Assembly (NCBI GenBank): GCA_043228905.1 | Contig: JBHGNT010000001.1 | Coordinates: forward strand, 32,550,001-32,614,000 | DNA: 64,000 nucleotides | DNA from: Azolla caroliniana | Lineage: Eukaryota > Polypodiophyta | Direction: 5' to 3' | Shown here: positions 33,388 through 45,887 of the stretch, one piece after another | Layout: each line of letters starts with the position of its first letter | How positions within the stretch are numbered: the first letter of the stretch is position 1 | The notes under the pieces: model-generated | What the model saw: only the letters and a program-made list of their open reading frames with translations | Database searches by the model: none | Told to the model about the DNA's origin: nothing | Made by a program: the position numbers and the translations under genes

Positions 33388-36300
33388 TCAGATTGGTGTT
33401 GCTACGGTTTGCCCTGGAGATGTTTCAAGTATTCCTTGACAAGCATTCTCTGTTGCCTCAATATCTGAAGGCATTGGATATGGGTCCTCTATCACTTGCA
33501 CGGGCTCAATTGCGGTGAAGCTGAATAACCGAAGCCCTAGTGCCAAGCACTTGAAACACTCTGTAAAGCTCGGTTCGCCTTTCTGTATCTTTTCCAAGGA
33601 TTCTTGAGATAATACGTCTCTGAGTGTCACCAGTATACTCGCATGGAACTGTAAATGTCAACAATCATGAGGTTTCAAAAATGTTATGTGTCCCTTCTTT
33701 TTTTCTTTTTTTCGAGAATGAATTGATGTACTGGAATTAAAAATGCCGTATGTAGTCCGTTGGCGAGTCATCTAATGGTTAATGCAATGATGTTAGAGCC
33801 ATGAGATCCTGGGTACAATACTGCAAAAAGCATGTGTAAGGGACACTTAACATGCTGGTGTGAGCCATGTAGATGGACACACCCCCAAAGAGCCAAGTGA
33901 CTTGTGTATCGAACTCAATGCTCCTGGGAGAAATGCCCTACATCGTACTCAAGAGGCGCCTAACATGTTGGTGTGAGAATGTTAATGGAAAAATAATTAT
34001 AAAAGGTAATTTTTTGTATGACCATGTAGATAGACCATTTTCCCGAATTAATCCCCCACACAACAGAAACAAATATAAAAGAATGACTATATTGTAACAT
34101 TTTAACTAATTGATAAATTAACTAATATTCAACTTTAAGAGTAAAGATTAAACCTCTCCCAGTAACTCTTCTCCATATTCTGCTGATTTGTCTGTTGCCA
34201 CAAGAAGCCCATTTCCTTTGGCTTTGTACAGGATTGTCTTGATATTTTTACTCTGTGAATATTTACAGAATAGTATTAGTTTTTGCATTAATATTTTAGT
34301 TACTTCTTATATACATTGTTTATAAGATTTTCCAAAATACAACCTAATACATGGAGCTGATCAACACTGACCACTCTTTGATGTAAGAAATAAATGTACT
34401 TTAACATTAATGTTCCATGATAAGCCTAAAAGCACTACCACATATTGACTCTGTTGCAATTTGATCTCATATTGATGTAATAAAATGATCTACTATTTTA
34501 TCACTCAATATGTATTTTAGAAATCTAACCCTAACACTGTAAAATGGAATACTACCTTCTCAAATGTTGGTGGGAAGCGCAATTCCTCGATTTCCAATAT
34601 TCTTACCACGCAAGAATCTTTACCAGCTATGGGGTTCCATTTGCTACTCGCAATCGCACATGTGGGAATTGCCAATGCAATGTCATCACATGTATAATGT
34701 TCCACCATTGCCTCCTTCACAACTAACCCAAAATTCTGAGTGTGAGATTCTTTTAGAGTCATTAATTCTCTATCGCAATAAAAAAAAATGTCATATACAC
34801 AAACATCTTCAGGGTTAATATAAAATACCCCTCATGTAATAGGCAATATCAACATTTAGGGGTAATACGAAAAAGGAACTGTACATACTGCATATAAAAA
34901 AGCAGGACTCTAGATATTAATATTTCAAATGAAAAAAAGGAATGACAAATTACACTTCAAAATGTCGCTATAAATACCAATCCCCTCTTGCATTCAACTT
35001 TTCTCACCTTAATTGGTGTTTGGAAAAATTGGGCATCATCATCTTCAGGCATCAAATGCAAGCCACATTTTGATAGTCTCTGTTACCATGCAACACAACA
35101 ATATGATTGATCCATATGTGATTTCATTCTCAACTTTCATGAAGTTTCACCAATGAGACTATATATATATATATACTATTTTCTTAATGTATAATGTCAT
35201 ACCTGGAGAAGGAGTATTGGTTCTAATTCTTCTCCTATAATATGTTTGCACTCTGGAAATGGCGTTTCTAGAAGTTTGCACAAACCACTCCCAACTTCAA
35301 TTCTGATAATGTTTCCATGGGTGTCCAATGTGAGAATAGCTTTATTTTCTGTTACAGGATTCAAAATCCATGATTGATATGGATAGTATTTCACTCTGCT
35401 CTGCTCCAAAGAAAATCCATATAAATCGCATTTAGTTTATCATAGGAACATATATGTTGGGTTCAATCTTTCTGGAAAATGATAGTTTTTTTTGCCAAAA
35501 AACGATATTACATTAGTATTAAGAAACGCCCTATGGCTATACATAAAAGATATACCGTTCAGTAATGAGCCCCTTTCTAAATTCTAATTGTTGGCTTAGA
35601 TAAATACTTCATGTAGAGTTGAACCACTCCACCTTATCAGAAATCTGTCTATAAAATATTCCTTTGTCCCAAATGGCATGAAACACCAATCGTTTGAGCT
35701 CTGCCTATTGCGTATTACCTTTTATGTTATCCAAAGAACCTCTGAGATTATGCACAATCTCTGTCCAAATCCCAGAAATTATTTGGGCAGGTCTTTCAGT
35801 TACCATATTGATGATATGATATGAATTCATGGTTTAGCCATAATGATAAGGGATTGGAATTGCCCTAGTCATCTCTGACGACGATGGGTTATACTCCATG
35901 ATTCATTAAATCCTTCATTAATGCACTGATAAACACTGAAACCCAAATAACTGAATATAGTCTTATCAATGTGGAAAGAATATATAACATGATTCTTCAT
36001 ATATTTGGGCTAAACACTGAAACCTTCTAGAAACATACTTAGCAAGACGAGTTTAGAATGGGTCCAACTCTCCTAATAACTGTATTTCTTTTTTCTGGCT
36101 TCAAGGCTATTTAAATCCCAAATTATGCACTTGCATCAATCTTTCATCTGTGCTGCCAACAATTGATGTCCCCTTAAACCAATCATTCACCTTTGCATAC
36201 CAAAAGTTGGTTTAACCTTCTTTCCTAACACTAACTGTACAGACAAGGCAAGAGCACGCCATCAGTGGCAGTGCCTAGGCTGCACCCATTGGCAAAATGT

Positions 36301-39300
36301 AGAAAACATAATCTAGACATGCAATAGCTATTAGGCCATGATGCATCTACTCCCACCCCATAGGTATAGATCCCAAGTGGAAGAAAAAACTATTCTATCG
36401 TCTCTGAAAAACCAAATTCAGCATCCATAAGTATTTTTAAATATCCATGGGAGACCCAAATATGATCTATAAGACGGGGCTGAGTGGAGAGAAATGATTA
36501 TGATCTGTTGAGGTCCATGGGGGGGGGTTTGAAAAGGGTAGAATAAAACCCAAACTACAACCTAATATGAAATAATACGCACGAATTTCACACTATGGAT
36601 CTTTCAGAAGTTTGGATCTGTGGTTAAGTGGATGGGCAAAGAGCATTTCTAGTATCATAATTGATGGCCGGCCACCATCTGTAATTTTACCAATATTGAG
36701 TATTAATATGGCTGTAATAATACTTGGACTTGAATCTTTATTGGGCTGTTGTCTATTTCATGTGGAGGCTTCCAATGTGGTTTAGTATAGAAAATGGAGT
36801 CATTCTCCTGCCTTTTTTCTTTTCCTTTACATGCACATTCAATTTCGTATGTAGCCATTTAGAAGTAATTTTCCATTTCATGTCAAGGGCTTCCAATGTG
36901 GTTTAGTACAGAAATTGGAGTCATTCTCCTGCCCTTTTCTTTTTCTTTGCATGCACATCCAAACACTCACATTCAATTTCTCATGCAGCCTTGGGAAATG
37001 ATTATGAAAGCATTTTCCTTAGTCTTGATATGTACTTTTTTTTTAGGGGGGGGGGGGATTATTAATTTCCATGGAAGACTGAATGTGGTCAATGGGAGGT
37101 GGCCAAGCCCATGACAAGGATAAAAAAATTCAAAATAGAGTTGATGCTAAGGTGTAAACCACTAAGCCAGCAGCAAGAGAGAAACAGCGAGGGAGAACCT
37201 GTATTACTGCATGTGGCTTTGCTTTGATTGTCTCAAACTTCAAAGTTCGAGTCAATTTATCATATTCCACATTACTGATGCCTTCCTTCTCCCAAATCTC
37301 TTCTTCCTGAATCATATAAGACATTCAGAAAATGAATATGTCCAACAGAAAATTCCAGTAGATGTAAGCTTCCTCTCATGTTAGGATCTTATATTAACCA
37401 TCTTACATATAATGCATGTGCAGGAATAGATTATGTATATCTCATATGGTTTCCAGGAATTTATAGTAACACTTTAAAATGATTTCTATATCATTTGACA
37501 AAATGCTCAAACTAATGACTCCAAAGCCACATTGAAAACATGCATCTAAAGGAATAGATAATACATACATCATCATATTGTCAGAAAGATTTCAAATCTT
37601 ATCACAACTATGAATGTTTCGAGGATTTTTTTTAAATAATTTCAGAAAAACAAAATCTATGTCATTGACAATATGCTTAAACTATAGATTTAAACATCAT
37701 GGAAATGCAAAGGCAATCAAGACTACATTATCATAAATCTCATCATTAATTACAAGGTGAAATATATTTACTAAGCATCAAGGGTCTTGGTACTTAAAAA
37801 TAAAAAATACAAAATGCCTGTGCAAAGCAGATAAGAGCAATGGCATCCATTGTCCTTGACACCAATTCGTTCTTCACAGTCAAAATTACATTAGAAACAC
37901 AATTATTACCAAATAACATCGGATGGCAAACATGTCACAAAGGCTTTGCACATTATCTTATTTCTTCCTGAGGAGAGTGTGTGCATGTCTATCTGTTGCA
38001 TTACCAGAAAAAAGTATGTGTGTGCATGTTTTCAGCATCAGTGAGAGAGAGTATACTGACCTCATTCCACCAACCTATCTCTGGAATTCCCTCTGAAATT
38101 ATTATTTTTTCAGGTATAACAAACTCCAGCCCAATTGGAGACACTGCTGTAGATCCAGGTCCCACACCAGAACCATCTCCAGAAAATGGGTATCCAAGGT
38201 GTACCACAGAATTTGTCATCAATGAAACTGCAGGGGAGATTATTGGCATCAGAAAATTTGGCATATTTACTAGCTGATCTTTATTTGTTTTTAAATTCAA
38301 GATCAGGATATCTTGTATCTTATATCAAGTAAACTCAGTAAAGTACAAATAATTAATAGTACAAAAGGCATACCTTTCTCAAAAGTCCAACCCTTAGATG
38401 ATCTAGATGCTGGGGGGATCGCCAATACATCCAACACAAAGATTCCACCCTGCATCAATGCATTCATGGAAAATTTTATACTTAATATCCTTTTTCCAAA
38501 TGCATCATCATTTAGCTTAAAATGAATTAGTTGCAATCAATCCAGGCCAATATCTGGGATATTCCAAAACTCAAAAAATGAGCTAAATCTCACCACTGAC
38601 TTGAATCTGTTGCGAGAATTCAGAAGAGGATCTAAAACTTGATGAAAGGCTCGAACTGCAACACTAGAAAAACTGAATGCCTTTGGTAGTGTTATAGTTA
38701 TCATCAAATTTGAATCATTCAAGACACGCACACGAGGGTTTTTCGCATGGTTGATCCACAGGTAGACCTTCCATCCTCCTGACATGGCACAAAATGTAGC
38801 CTCATTTGTTTTCTTCCAAATTTCATGAGACCTCTACAAGACAAAAGTTGTAGCAAAATTATGCAAGTGAAAACTTGCAGCATCTAGAAATTCTCTTTAA
38901 TATATCCTCATATTTACCATCAATTTTTTATTCTAATTATCAAAACCAGGCCACCCATGGGAAAGAGAGAGAATCATACTATCAATAATGATGCTGTCGT
39001 TTGATCAATTTCCTTTTGCAAAAGCAGTTCCAGATTCTTCATATAACGATGATACCTGCTATAAAGACCACAAATTCATCAGAAAGGTTAAACCCTACTA
39101 TTTCCCCAGACACTTTTCTTTTCTGATACTAACATGTTACTGGTGGGGAGTCCCAGAGTTGAAAACCTAGAAACATAGAGTACATAGGAAATGTCAAATA
39201 CTAATTTTTAGATTCGAGAGATTAAAGATGATTAAGTTTTACATAAAACATAGAGTACATAGGAAATGTCAAATACTAATTTTTATATAGTTCACTTCAT

Positions 39301-41416
39301 TCCCAATGATTATCCTATGATGTCATGCCCAATGACCATTTACCCAGACAATTTTCATGTTTAATTAGTCACCTTTCTTCTGACGAGGGGTTATTCTCCT
39401 TTTGTTTTGCCACCAATGCAAGATCCTCTACAATCAAAAACACCTAGAAAGAAAACAGAAACTGGAAGTTAAAATTATTATGAATAGTCAAAGCATTTGA
39501 TTACAGTATGTTACTGATGTACAATAGTCATAAATGTGTTTGAATGAAATTTGTGTGTGGGATCCAATTATTTAACACTGATTAATGAATATGCTTTTAG
39601 TTAATTATTTACCTATTTACATCTAATGATGTCACAATACCTTATGAATGCTCTTGCTTGTGGTCAATGCTGCTTCATAATCCCGATCGCAAGAATTCTC
39701 TACTGCATTAAAAAAGTTGTTCATTCGTCCCTCATCACTTGCATGGGGTAAGCTTCCAGCTTCTACAAACCTTCTCCACTAATATAGAAAAATCAGTGAG
39801 TTACAAGGATATACAAACATCTGAACGAGTATTTTCTGTCACACATTTGAAATATTCTGATAGTGTCTTAGATTTGCTAATTCCCTCATAAACGTCAATA
39901 AACTCAACCTCAAGTGCAAACTGTATATTTAAATATGTAATGTGGGTTGAAAACATAACAATTCATACTAGTCATCAAGCAAACCCATTCAAAAATATTT
40001 CTCTGATAGGAAGCTTCTACTGTCTAAACTGCAGACTGGGTATAGCCAACAAGCCAGTATTGATTTTTGCATTCTCTTAACATAAACAGGGGATAGACTT
40101 GGAATGCACATAAAAGTCACCTCAACATCTGATGCACACTATGCCACTTCAAATGAACATTCCACATGAATTCAAACAGGGGGTAGACTCTGAATGATAT
40201 TTCTTAAAGCTGTTACACACATGTGGATGAGTGTGTTGGCAATCGGTATACATCATTCCTCTCCTTCAGTGAAGGTTCAGTCATACTTACTTCATCCGCA
40301 TTAGCTGCTGTAGCATTAAAATCTGCAAGAGCTTTAGATCTCCAATTGAAAAAGCTGAGTAAACCTTCCTTTTCAATTAAAATGCGTTCATGTTCAACTT
40401 TCAAGCGAGCCTGCTCTACTTCCCATGCTATTCTTGCCTCCTCTTCAAGTCGCTTTGCCTCTTCCTCAGCAAGCCTTCTCTTTTCTGAAAAATCACATCA
40501 CACATTTCTCATGGGAAAATACAAAGAACACAATTTTATAGCATCTATAAGCCATGGCTCAGACTTATTGACCTTCAGCTAGTCTTTTCGCTTCCTCTTT
40601 CTTTTTTTCTGCATGTAGAACAAATTTTTTATGTTAGTCTAAAGCTTAGTGATAAAAACTAACAATATGTTTACATTGTGTTATCCATATATCTACCCAT
40701 ATGATCATAAATTCATTCAGATATGGAATGTCCTGCTTTCATTATTTGATTCCACTAAAAAATTTGAGAATTCAAGAAAATGGTTTACCTATCAATTTCC
40801 CAGGGGTTTAGAGGTCAACAAAATGCCTTTATTACCAACAATGGTGATTGATTAGTTGAATTAACGGGATCAAAGTCCAACACAAATGTGTACGATTTCT
40901 GATGAATTTCAACAAACATTTACAGCATTTTCCCCACAATTTCCTATCACTTCATACACTCGAAATGAAACTCAGATGATCAGCAAGGAAACTTTTGTTT
41001 TCCCAAATATCGAATTCGTATAGCAACCATATCCTATTCCCAGTGATCGAATTCAACTGAAAAAAATTACATGGAGCGTACTTGAACTCGAAAGGAATAA
41101 ATGCGTCGCAAAAAATGTACAAATCTTCTGTCAAACAATGTTTGCACTCACAAAATTATAGATAAATGAAATATATGTGTATAGCTTCACAAAAGAAAAG
41201 AGATTTAAAGAAAATAGGAGAAACAAAGAGAATGGAAAGGGAAGCAAGCCCTGAACGGTCAACTCTTCATAAAAGACATTGGCAGACATGTGAATAAAAA
41301 ACACATGTAGAAAACCAGAGAGAAAGACAGATGAAGGAACCTTTTAGTTGTTTTTTGAGGGCCTTTAGGTCTTGCTTGCTTAGTTTCTGGTTGTTCTGAG
41401 GTGCCTTTGGCGGCAT
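33388..41416 (-). CDS. Axonemal dynein-associated protein DNAI7/CASC1/IC97 homologue
   Basis: In ciliated organisms this protein associates with axonemal inner-arm dynein. Fourteen exons in transcript order: 41416-41341, 40608-40573, 40484-40291, 39778-39641, 39443-39373, 38831-38594, 38515-38374, 38278-38061, 37306-37199, 35400-35203, 35079-35008, 34735-34556, 34252-34154, 33648-33388. Phases agree throughout; 2031 nt, 676 residues, near the usual ~700. All introns are GT-AG. Residues 1-25 start MPPKAPQNNQKLSK. Residues ~25-80 are a charged E/K/R coiled coil. WINHAKNPRVRV (~residue 200), GGIFVLDVLAIPP with SKGWTF (~280-297), YYPYQSW, KCGLHLMPEDDDAQFF (~477-492) and SSKWNPIAG follow the family order. 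In a plant this implies flagellate sperm, and expression in male gametangia is expected. Confidence 0.88.
33755..34010 (+). repeat. SINE-like segment in a DNAI7 intron
   Basis: GAGTCATCTAATGGTTAATG followed by CCTGGGTACAATAC resembles decayed A and B boxes of a tRNA-derived SINE. A piece similar to CTTAACATGCTGGTGTGAG occurs twice (about 33847 and 33960). It lies between the last two exons, opposite to the gene. Ends not defined. Confidence 0.35.
36750..37010. repeat. ~130-bp tandem duplication in a DNAI7 intron
   Basis: GGCTTCCAATGTGGTTTAGT occurs near 36767 and again near 36889, followed by GGAGTCATTCTCCTGCC and a pyrimidine stretch in both. The second copy carries extra bases. Between exons 9 and 10. 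Confidence 0.8.
39172..39290. repeat. Short direct duplication in a DNAI7 intron
   Basis: ACATAGAGTACATAGGAAAT with CAAATACTAATTTTTA occurs at about 39172-39210 and 39247-39285, 75 bases apart, between exons 5 and 6. Confidence 0.85.
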
Positions 41417-42885
41417 GGTCTCGTCGCATTAATTAAACAGAAGACAGAGAGACAGAGACAGAGACACAAAAATGGAGACGAGAAGAAACAGTTACAAAAA
41501 TCGTGACCAACCAAATTGTTTGTTTGGTGTTTGTTTTTAAGACCGGTTAGTTCCTCCAATTTACATTTCTGGCCCATCTCTCCTCTCTTTTAAAGGATTT
41601 TGTGGGTGGAGCCTAGGGTTGTGTCCACCTGAGACCTCTTTGGCTTTTGGTGGCCCACCACACCATACCACTAAAAAGTCATACATTTGAGAAAAACCAA
41701 AGAATCCTCACCGTATGGCTATGATGTCATTCCATCGCAATTGCTCTCCTATGGAAGTGTAAAACTCTCTCTATGATGTAACATTAGAAAATTTCCGATC
41801 TGCTATATTCTTGTCCCATAGCTTCTTCCATAGGTTAGCGATGGCAGGTCTCATCCTCCTCTCCTTGGGACCAAACCAATCTCTCAAGCGTAGACCCTCA
41901 TGTTACATCATACACATTTCATGGAGTTTCTTGTCTCGTCGGCTTTTGCATATATATATACCCATGAATGATTGTTTATAAAAAGACATCTCCCAAGCTT
42001 AGCTCATATGATTGAGATTCTGGTAATTGCTTCTACTTTCTAGTGTCTGATTCGATGTGACCCCAACCCCCTCGAGCCGTACATTTGTGCTTGCATCTTA
42101 TATCGTCAAAAGACTCTTCTCAATTATAGTTTGACTGCATGCATACTATTCAATTGTTCCTAAGAACAGTGGCATGTAACATTGACAATTTTTTCCATGA
42201 TATGCGGAGTTGCACCATCCTTTCATAGGCTATGCTAATAATGTGGATTGTTCTTGGTATATCATATAATTAACATATTTTTACTCGATAGTTAACACGA
42301 CATTTAACAATGCTAGAACCAGAATTAAATTTGTATGAATGACAATCAACTCCTTGTATTATAGGCAATCTATTGCTTTGAGAATGCTTGTGCTTTGAGA
42401 AGCTAGAACACAAAGGCGATTTTTTTTCTCTCTACTTTTCCTAAAAAACGAGGTTTTTACCACTTCCATTTGTTGTTTTGATACATTATTGGTTAATTTA
42501 TACAATAACAAGCGTGTGTCACAACAAAGAGTTGCAAGTATAGGTTAGGTGTGACAATCTTACTAGCTATCCCAAGACGTGCTTTACAAACCCCCACGGG
42601 TTTCATATGATCATTTACTTTTTAATTGACAAATAAGAAGCAATCTAAACTAACATGTGCTTTCCATCACCAATTTCTTGCTTTTATTATAATAATTGAT
42701 GGTTCCTTTTACAAAATACACATTGATGTCCAAATGTTGAATTATTTTTCACAAAATGCTATAAAAAGTGCCTCATTACATCGTTATTGACACGAAGGTC
42801 CAGAAACATATCTGATCCAAATTTCTGTTTTCATGTTAGTTTATATGCATGTGAACACAATAAAACTGTCAAGCCTTCATCTATT

Positions 42886-44673
42886 CTATGCGACGATAAA
42901 AGGAAGAACCATCAGCATAAAGGTTTGATAATCCAATGTTGCAGAGCCTTTCATTTGTTTGTCTTGCGCTTTAAATTTCTCGGTTAATCCCTACAGGAAC
43001 AAACACGAGATACATATACATATATATCTTAAACCACACCATTTGAGAAACTAATGGTGTATATATATGATCACCATTTTGGAAGGAAAAAAAAATCATA
43101 TTTGTTTATGCTTTTGCACTGAATCAACTATATGTCATATTATGCATACCTTAACAATCAGCCCACACCTGAAAAAACCACAAAAGAAAATAATACAACA
43201 GGTAAGCATCGTTATGCCTATATGAATGTTTTGACATTAAAAGGAATTAAAATTGATCCACATACTCCACGAAGCTGTCATAATCCATCGCCTTTGCTTT
43301 TCCACTTCTATCATACTTTGATATAAGGCAATCAACAATGGGAGGTGAGATTGAATATCCAAGACTCAAAAGAGCATCTCGTATCTCGCCTTTATCGATC
43401 GATCCACTCTTGTCTCGGTCAAACCTCTCAAATATGCCCTATACCACAGATATTATGCAAAAAAATCAAACTCCAAAGACATTACAATCAAACCACACAT
43501 TTGACACCTAAGGAAACATTTTGATTCCCTTTCAAGTCACATGCATGTTTAAAATAAATCAATAAAACATAAGATGCCTCGTGATGTATTCAGATGGAAG
43601 CAATGTTGATCATCACTACGTGAAAATTATCAATATATATGGTCAATTGCACCCACACAAACACATCATCATCATCATCATTGTATAATGATGTACGATC
43701 CCTCACATTGATTAATTTACATTTGTATTGACTCATATCTCATTGTATAAGCTCAAACGAGATCATACACACTGCAACAAAATAAATTGTAAAGATGAAC
43801 AAAAACTCGTGATATATAAAGACGACAGTATGCATATACCTTCCAATCTTTCAATGCCTTAAACAAGGTGACAAATTCCGTTGGACCTAAATCAAACGAC
43901 ATGAGATATTAAGTTAAATATTCCAGGCTCTTTCTTTGCATTGGTAATGCTGAAAAGAAGGCTATTCAATGAGCAGCGCATAATCCATCCGAATGCCAAA
44001 TGATATGTATGTGATCTATACCCGAATTTGTTAATACTTTCAAATAAGCAGTACATGAGATTTATCGCCACAATTTGTTGATGTTGTATTCGCCAAGGGC
44101 AGGAATAACATAAACAAATGGTGTAAAAACACAAAAACATTTGGCCCTAATGGATCTCAGCTGCATATACCAGAATTAAAACTACAAAGTTATTAAAATC
44201 TAGTGTATACCAAGTTTGGTAGCATTATTCGATCCGAACATGTGGATCATCAGGCGTACGGTGCGAACACTGAAAGGCTGAGAATAAGACAAGACTCGCT
44301 GAAGCTCGAATTCGTCGGCACTTCCGCTTCCATCTCGATCCGCATCCTGGAACAGACGCACAACCTCAGGATCGGTTCCCGGAGGAAACAGATGATAGTT
44401 CAAACCACCCTGCGGAGGAGGATACCCCGAGTGAGGAGGAGGAGGATATGCCGAATTAGGAGGAGCAGGATATGCAGACGAGTGAGGATATCCTGAAGGC
44501 TGAGGATATGCAGAAGATTGAGGATATCCTGAAGGCTGAGGATATCCCATCGGAGGAGAAGTCAAATTAGGGTTTTGCTGTTGCCATGGTGATGATGATG
44601 GTGGTGGTGGTGGCCCATAGCCACTAGTGCTCTGCTGTGGTGGCCATGAAGGATTCTGATTGTATTTAGACAT
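42886..44673 (-). CDS. Penta-EF-hand calcium-binding protein (CML49/50-type)
   Basis: Probable calcium sensor of the plant PEF group. Five exons in transcript order: 44673-44211, 43886-43840, 43438-43266, 43168-43150, 42990-42886; 268 residues, all phases consistent. N-terminal ~100 residues are low-complexity Pro/Gly/Tyr/Ser repeats (YPQPSGYPQSSA) typical of this group. EF-hand 1 loop is DADRDGSGSADE, complete at positions 1,3,5,12. EF-hand 3 loop is DRDKSGSIDKGE, also complete. A degenerate hand follows (KYDRSGKAKAMDYDSF), then VECGLIVKGLTEKF and the end FMLMVLPFIVA. Exon 4 is only 19 nt. The start at 44673 (MSKYNQNPS) is preferred. An in-frame ATG at 44802 would add an Arg-rich tract encoded by a CTT repeat, more likely 5' untranslated. 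Confidence 0.92.
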
Positions 44674-44736
44674 ACTACCGATAGGATGATGAAAATGATG
44701 AACTGAGGTTTTCTGATTATTGCTGCTTCTGCTCGC

Positions 44737-44785
44737 TCTGTTTCTTCTTCTTCTTCTTCTTCTTCTTCTTCTCCTTCTCCTTGCT
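44737..44785. repeat. TTC/GAA microsatellite upstream of the PEF gene
   Basis: (TTC)n on the plus strand, mostly AGA/AAG read in gene direction, 70-110 bases before the chosen start codon and probably in the 5' untranslated region. Confidence 0.85.
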
Positions 44786-45887
44786 CTGTTTCTTCTTAAC
44801 AAATATCTGTCATTGACTTTTGAATTGCTATATTTTGAGGAAATACTAAAAATGTCCCCTCTGTCAGGTATTATCTAGTTTCTTTGACATTGTTAATTTG
44901 TTGGAAGGATCTTGTTGATCCGAGACTTGAGTTTTATTTAAACCCAACTTTGCACGATCTTATATTTGATCCATTATGTGGAAATTCTCGACAACATGTT
45001 TTGTTCGATAGGGTTCACAAGTTTGAGTATTACACTTAATAGCAATGCTCGACCCTAGATCATGTTTGAGTTCTCGTTCCCCGCATAATTAACGTTTATC
45101 GATTGCAATGCTCATTATTAGAATTTTCGAACATGAAGAGTTAATTACCAACTCCACATGTACTCACAACAAGAAATTATTTCAATACAATCCCATGATT
45201 CACATTTGATATTGAAGATTGGGTGCTTATCTATGACCCAAGTAGGTATATAGGATGGCTTGACCACCTTTAATAATAAATGGGTTGAGGGTCCAACATC
45301 GATGTAATAAATTAGTAAAGTTGTACAATAGAGCAGGAACCAATGACGAGGGTCATACCTCATTCAGTCAGTTAAGTCTCAAACACATCCATATATAACA
45401 TTTTCAAAGCAAAACTCCAAAGTATATTACATTCAACATTAAAGTTGTAAAGGATAAAAAGGTCAAGCAAAATACGTAGAAATGATAGTGACACAATGTT
45501 ATCTACAAGTTGTCACGTGAAATTGGGCCCTTCACCTAGAAATCATACATATATCTCTATTTCCCATTAGATGACGCTAAAAAGGGAGAATTCCACTTGG
45601 CACAGAGGAACAATATTAATCTAGGTTTTCAAGAACCATCATTCTTAATTTGATAGTTAATCCCCCTTGTACATGCCTAGGTTTTTGGCAAAGGAGTCTT
45701 ATGATATTTTAATATTTTAATAAATTTCTTTTTTTGTGTCAAGGTGCAAAATTTTCAATCCAAATCTTGTCCACGACGTTCCCTTTTGATGCATGACATA
45801 AACTTAATCTCCTTCTTTTGATTTTCATGTATATTATGATTTATCCTTACATAAGCTATATGATGTCATTAACTATGAATTTGTCAA

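Noticed and set aside
33211-33468. Plus-strand 85-codon frame
   Set aside because: It overlaps the last DNAI7 exon on the opposite strand; the exon explains the openness.
44203-44496. Plus-strand Arg-rich frame
   Set aside because: Shadow of the PEF gene's first exon on the other strand.
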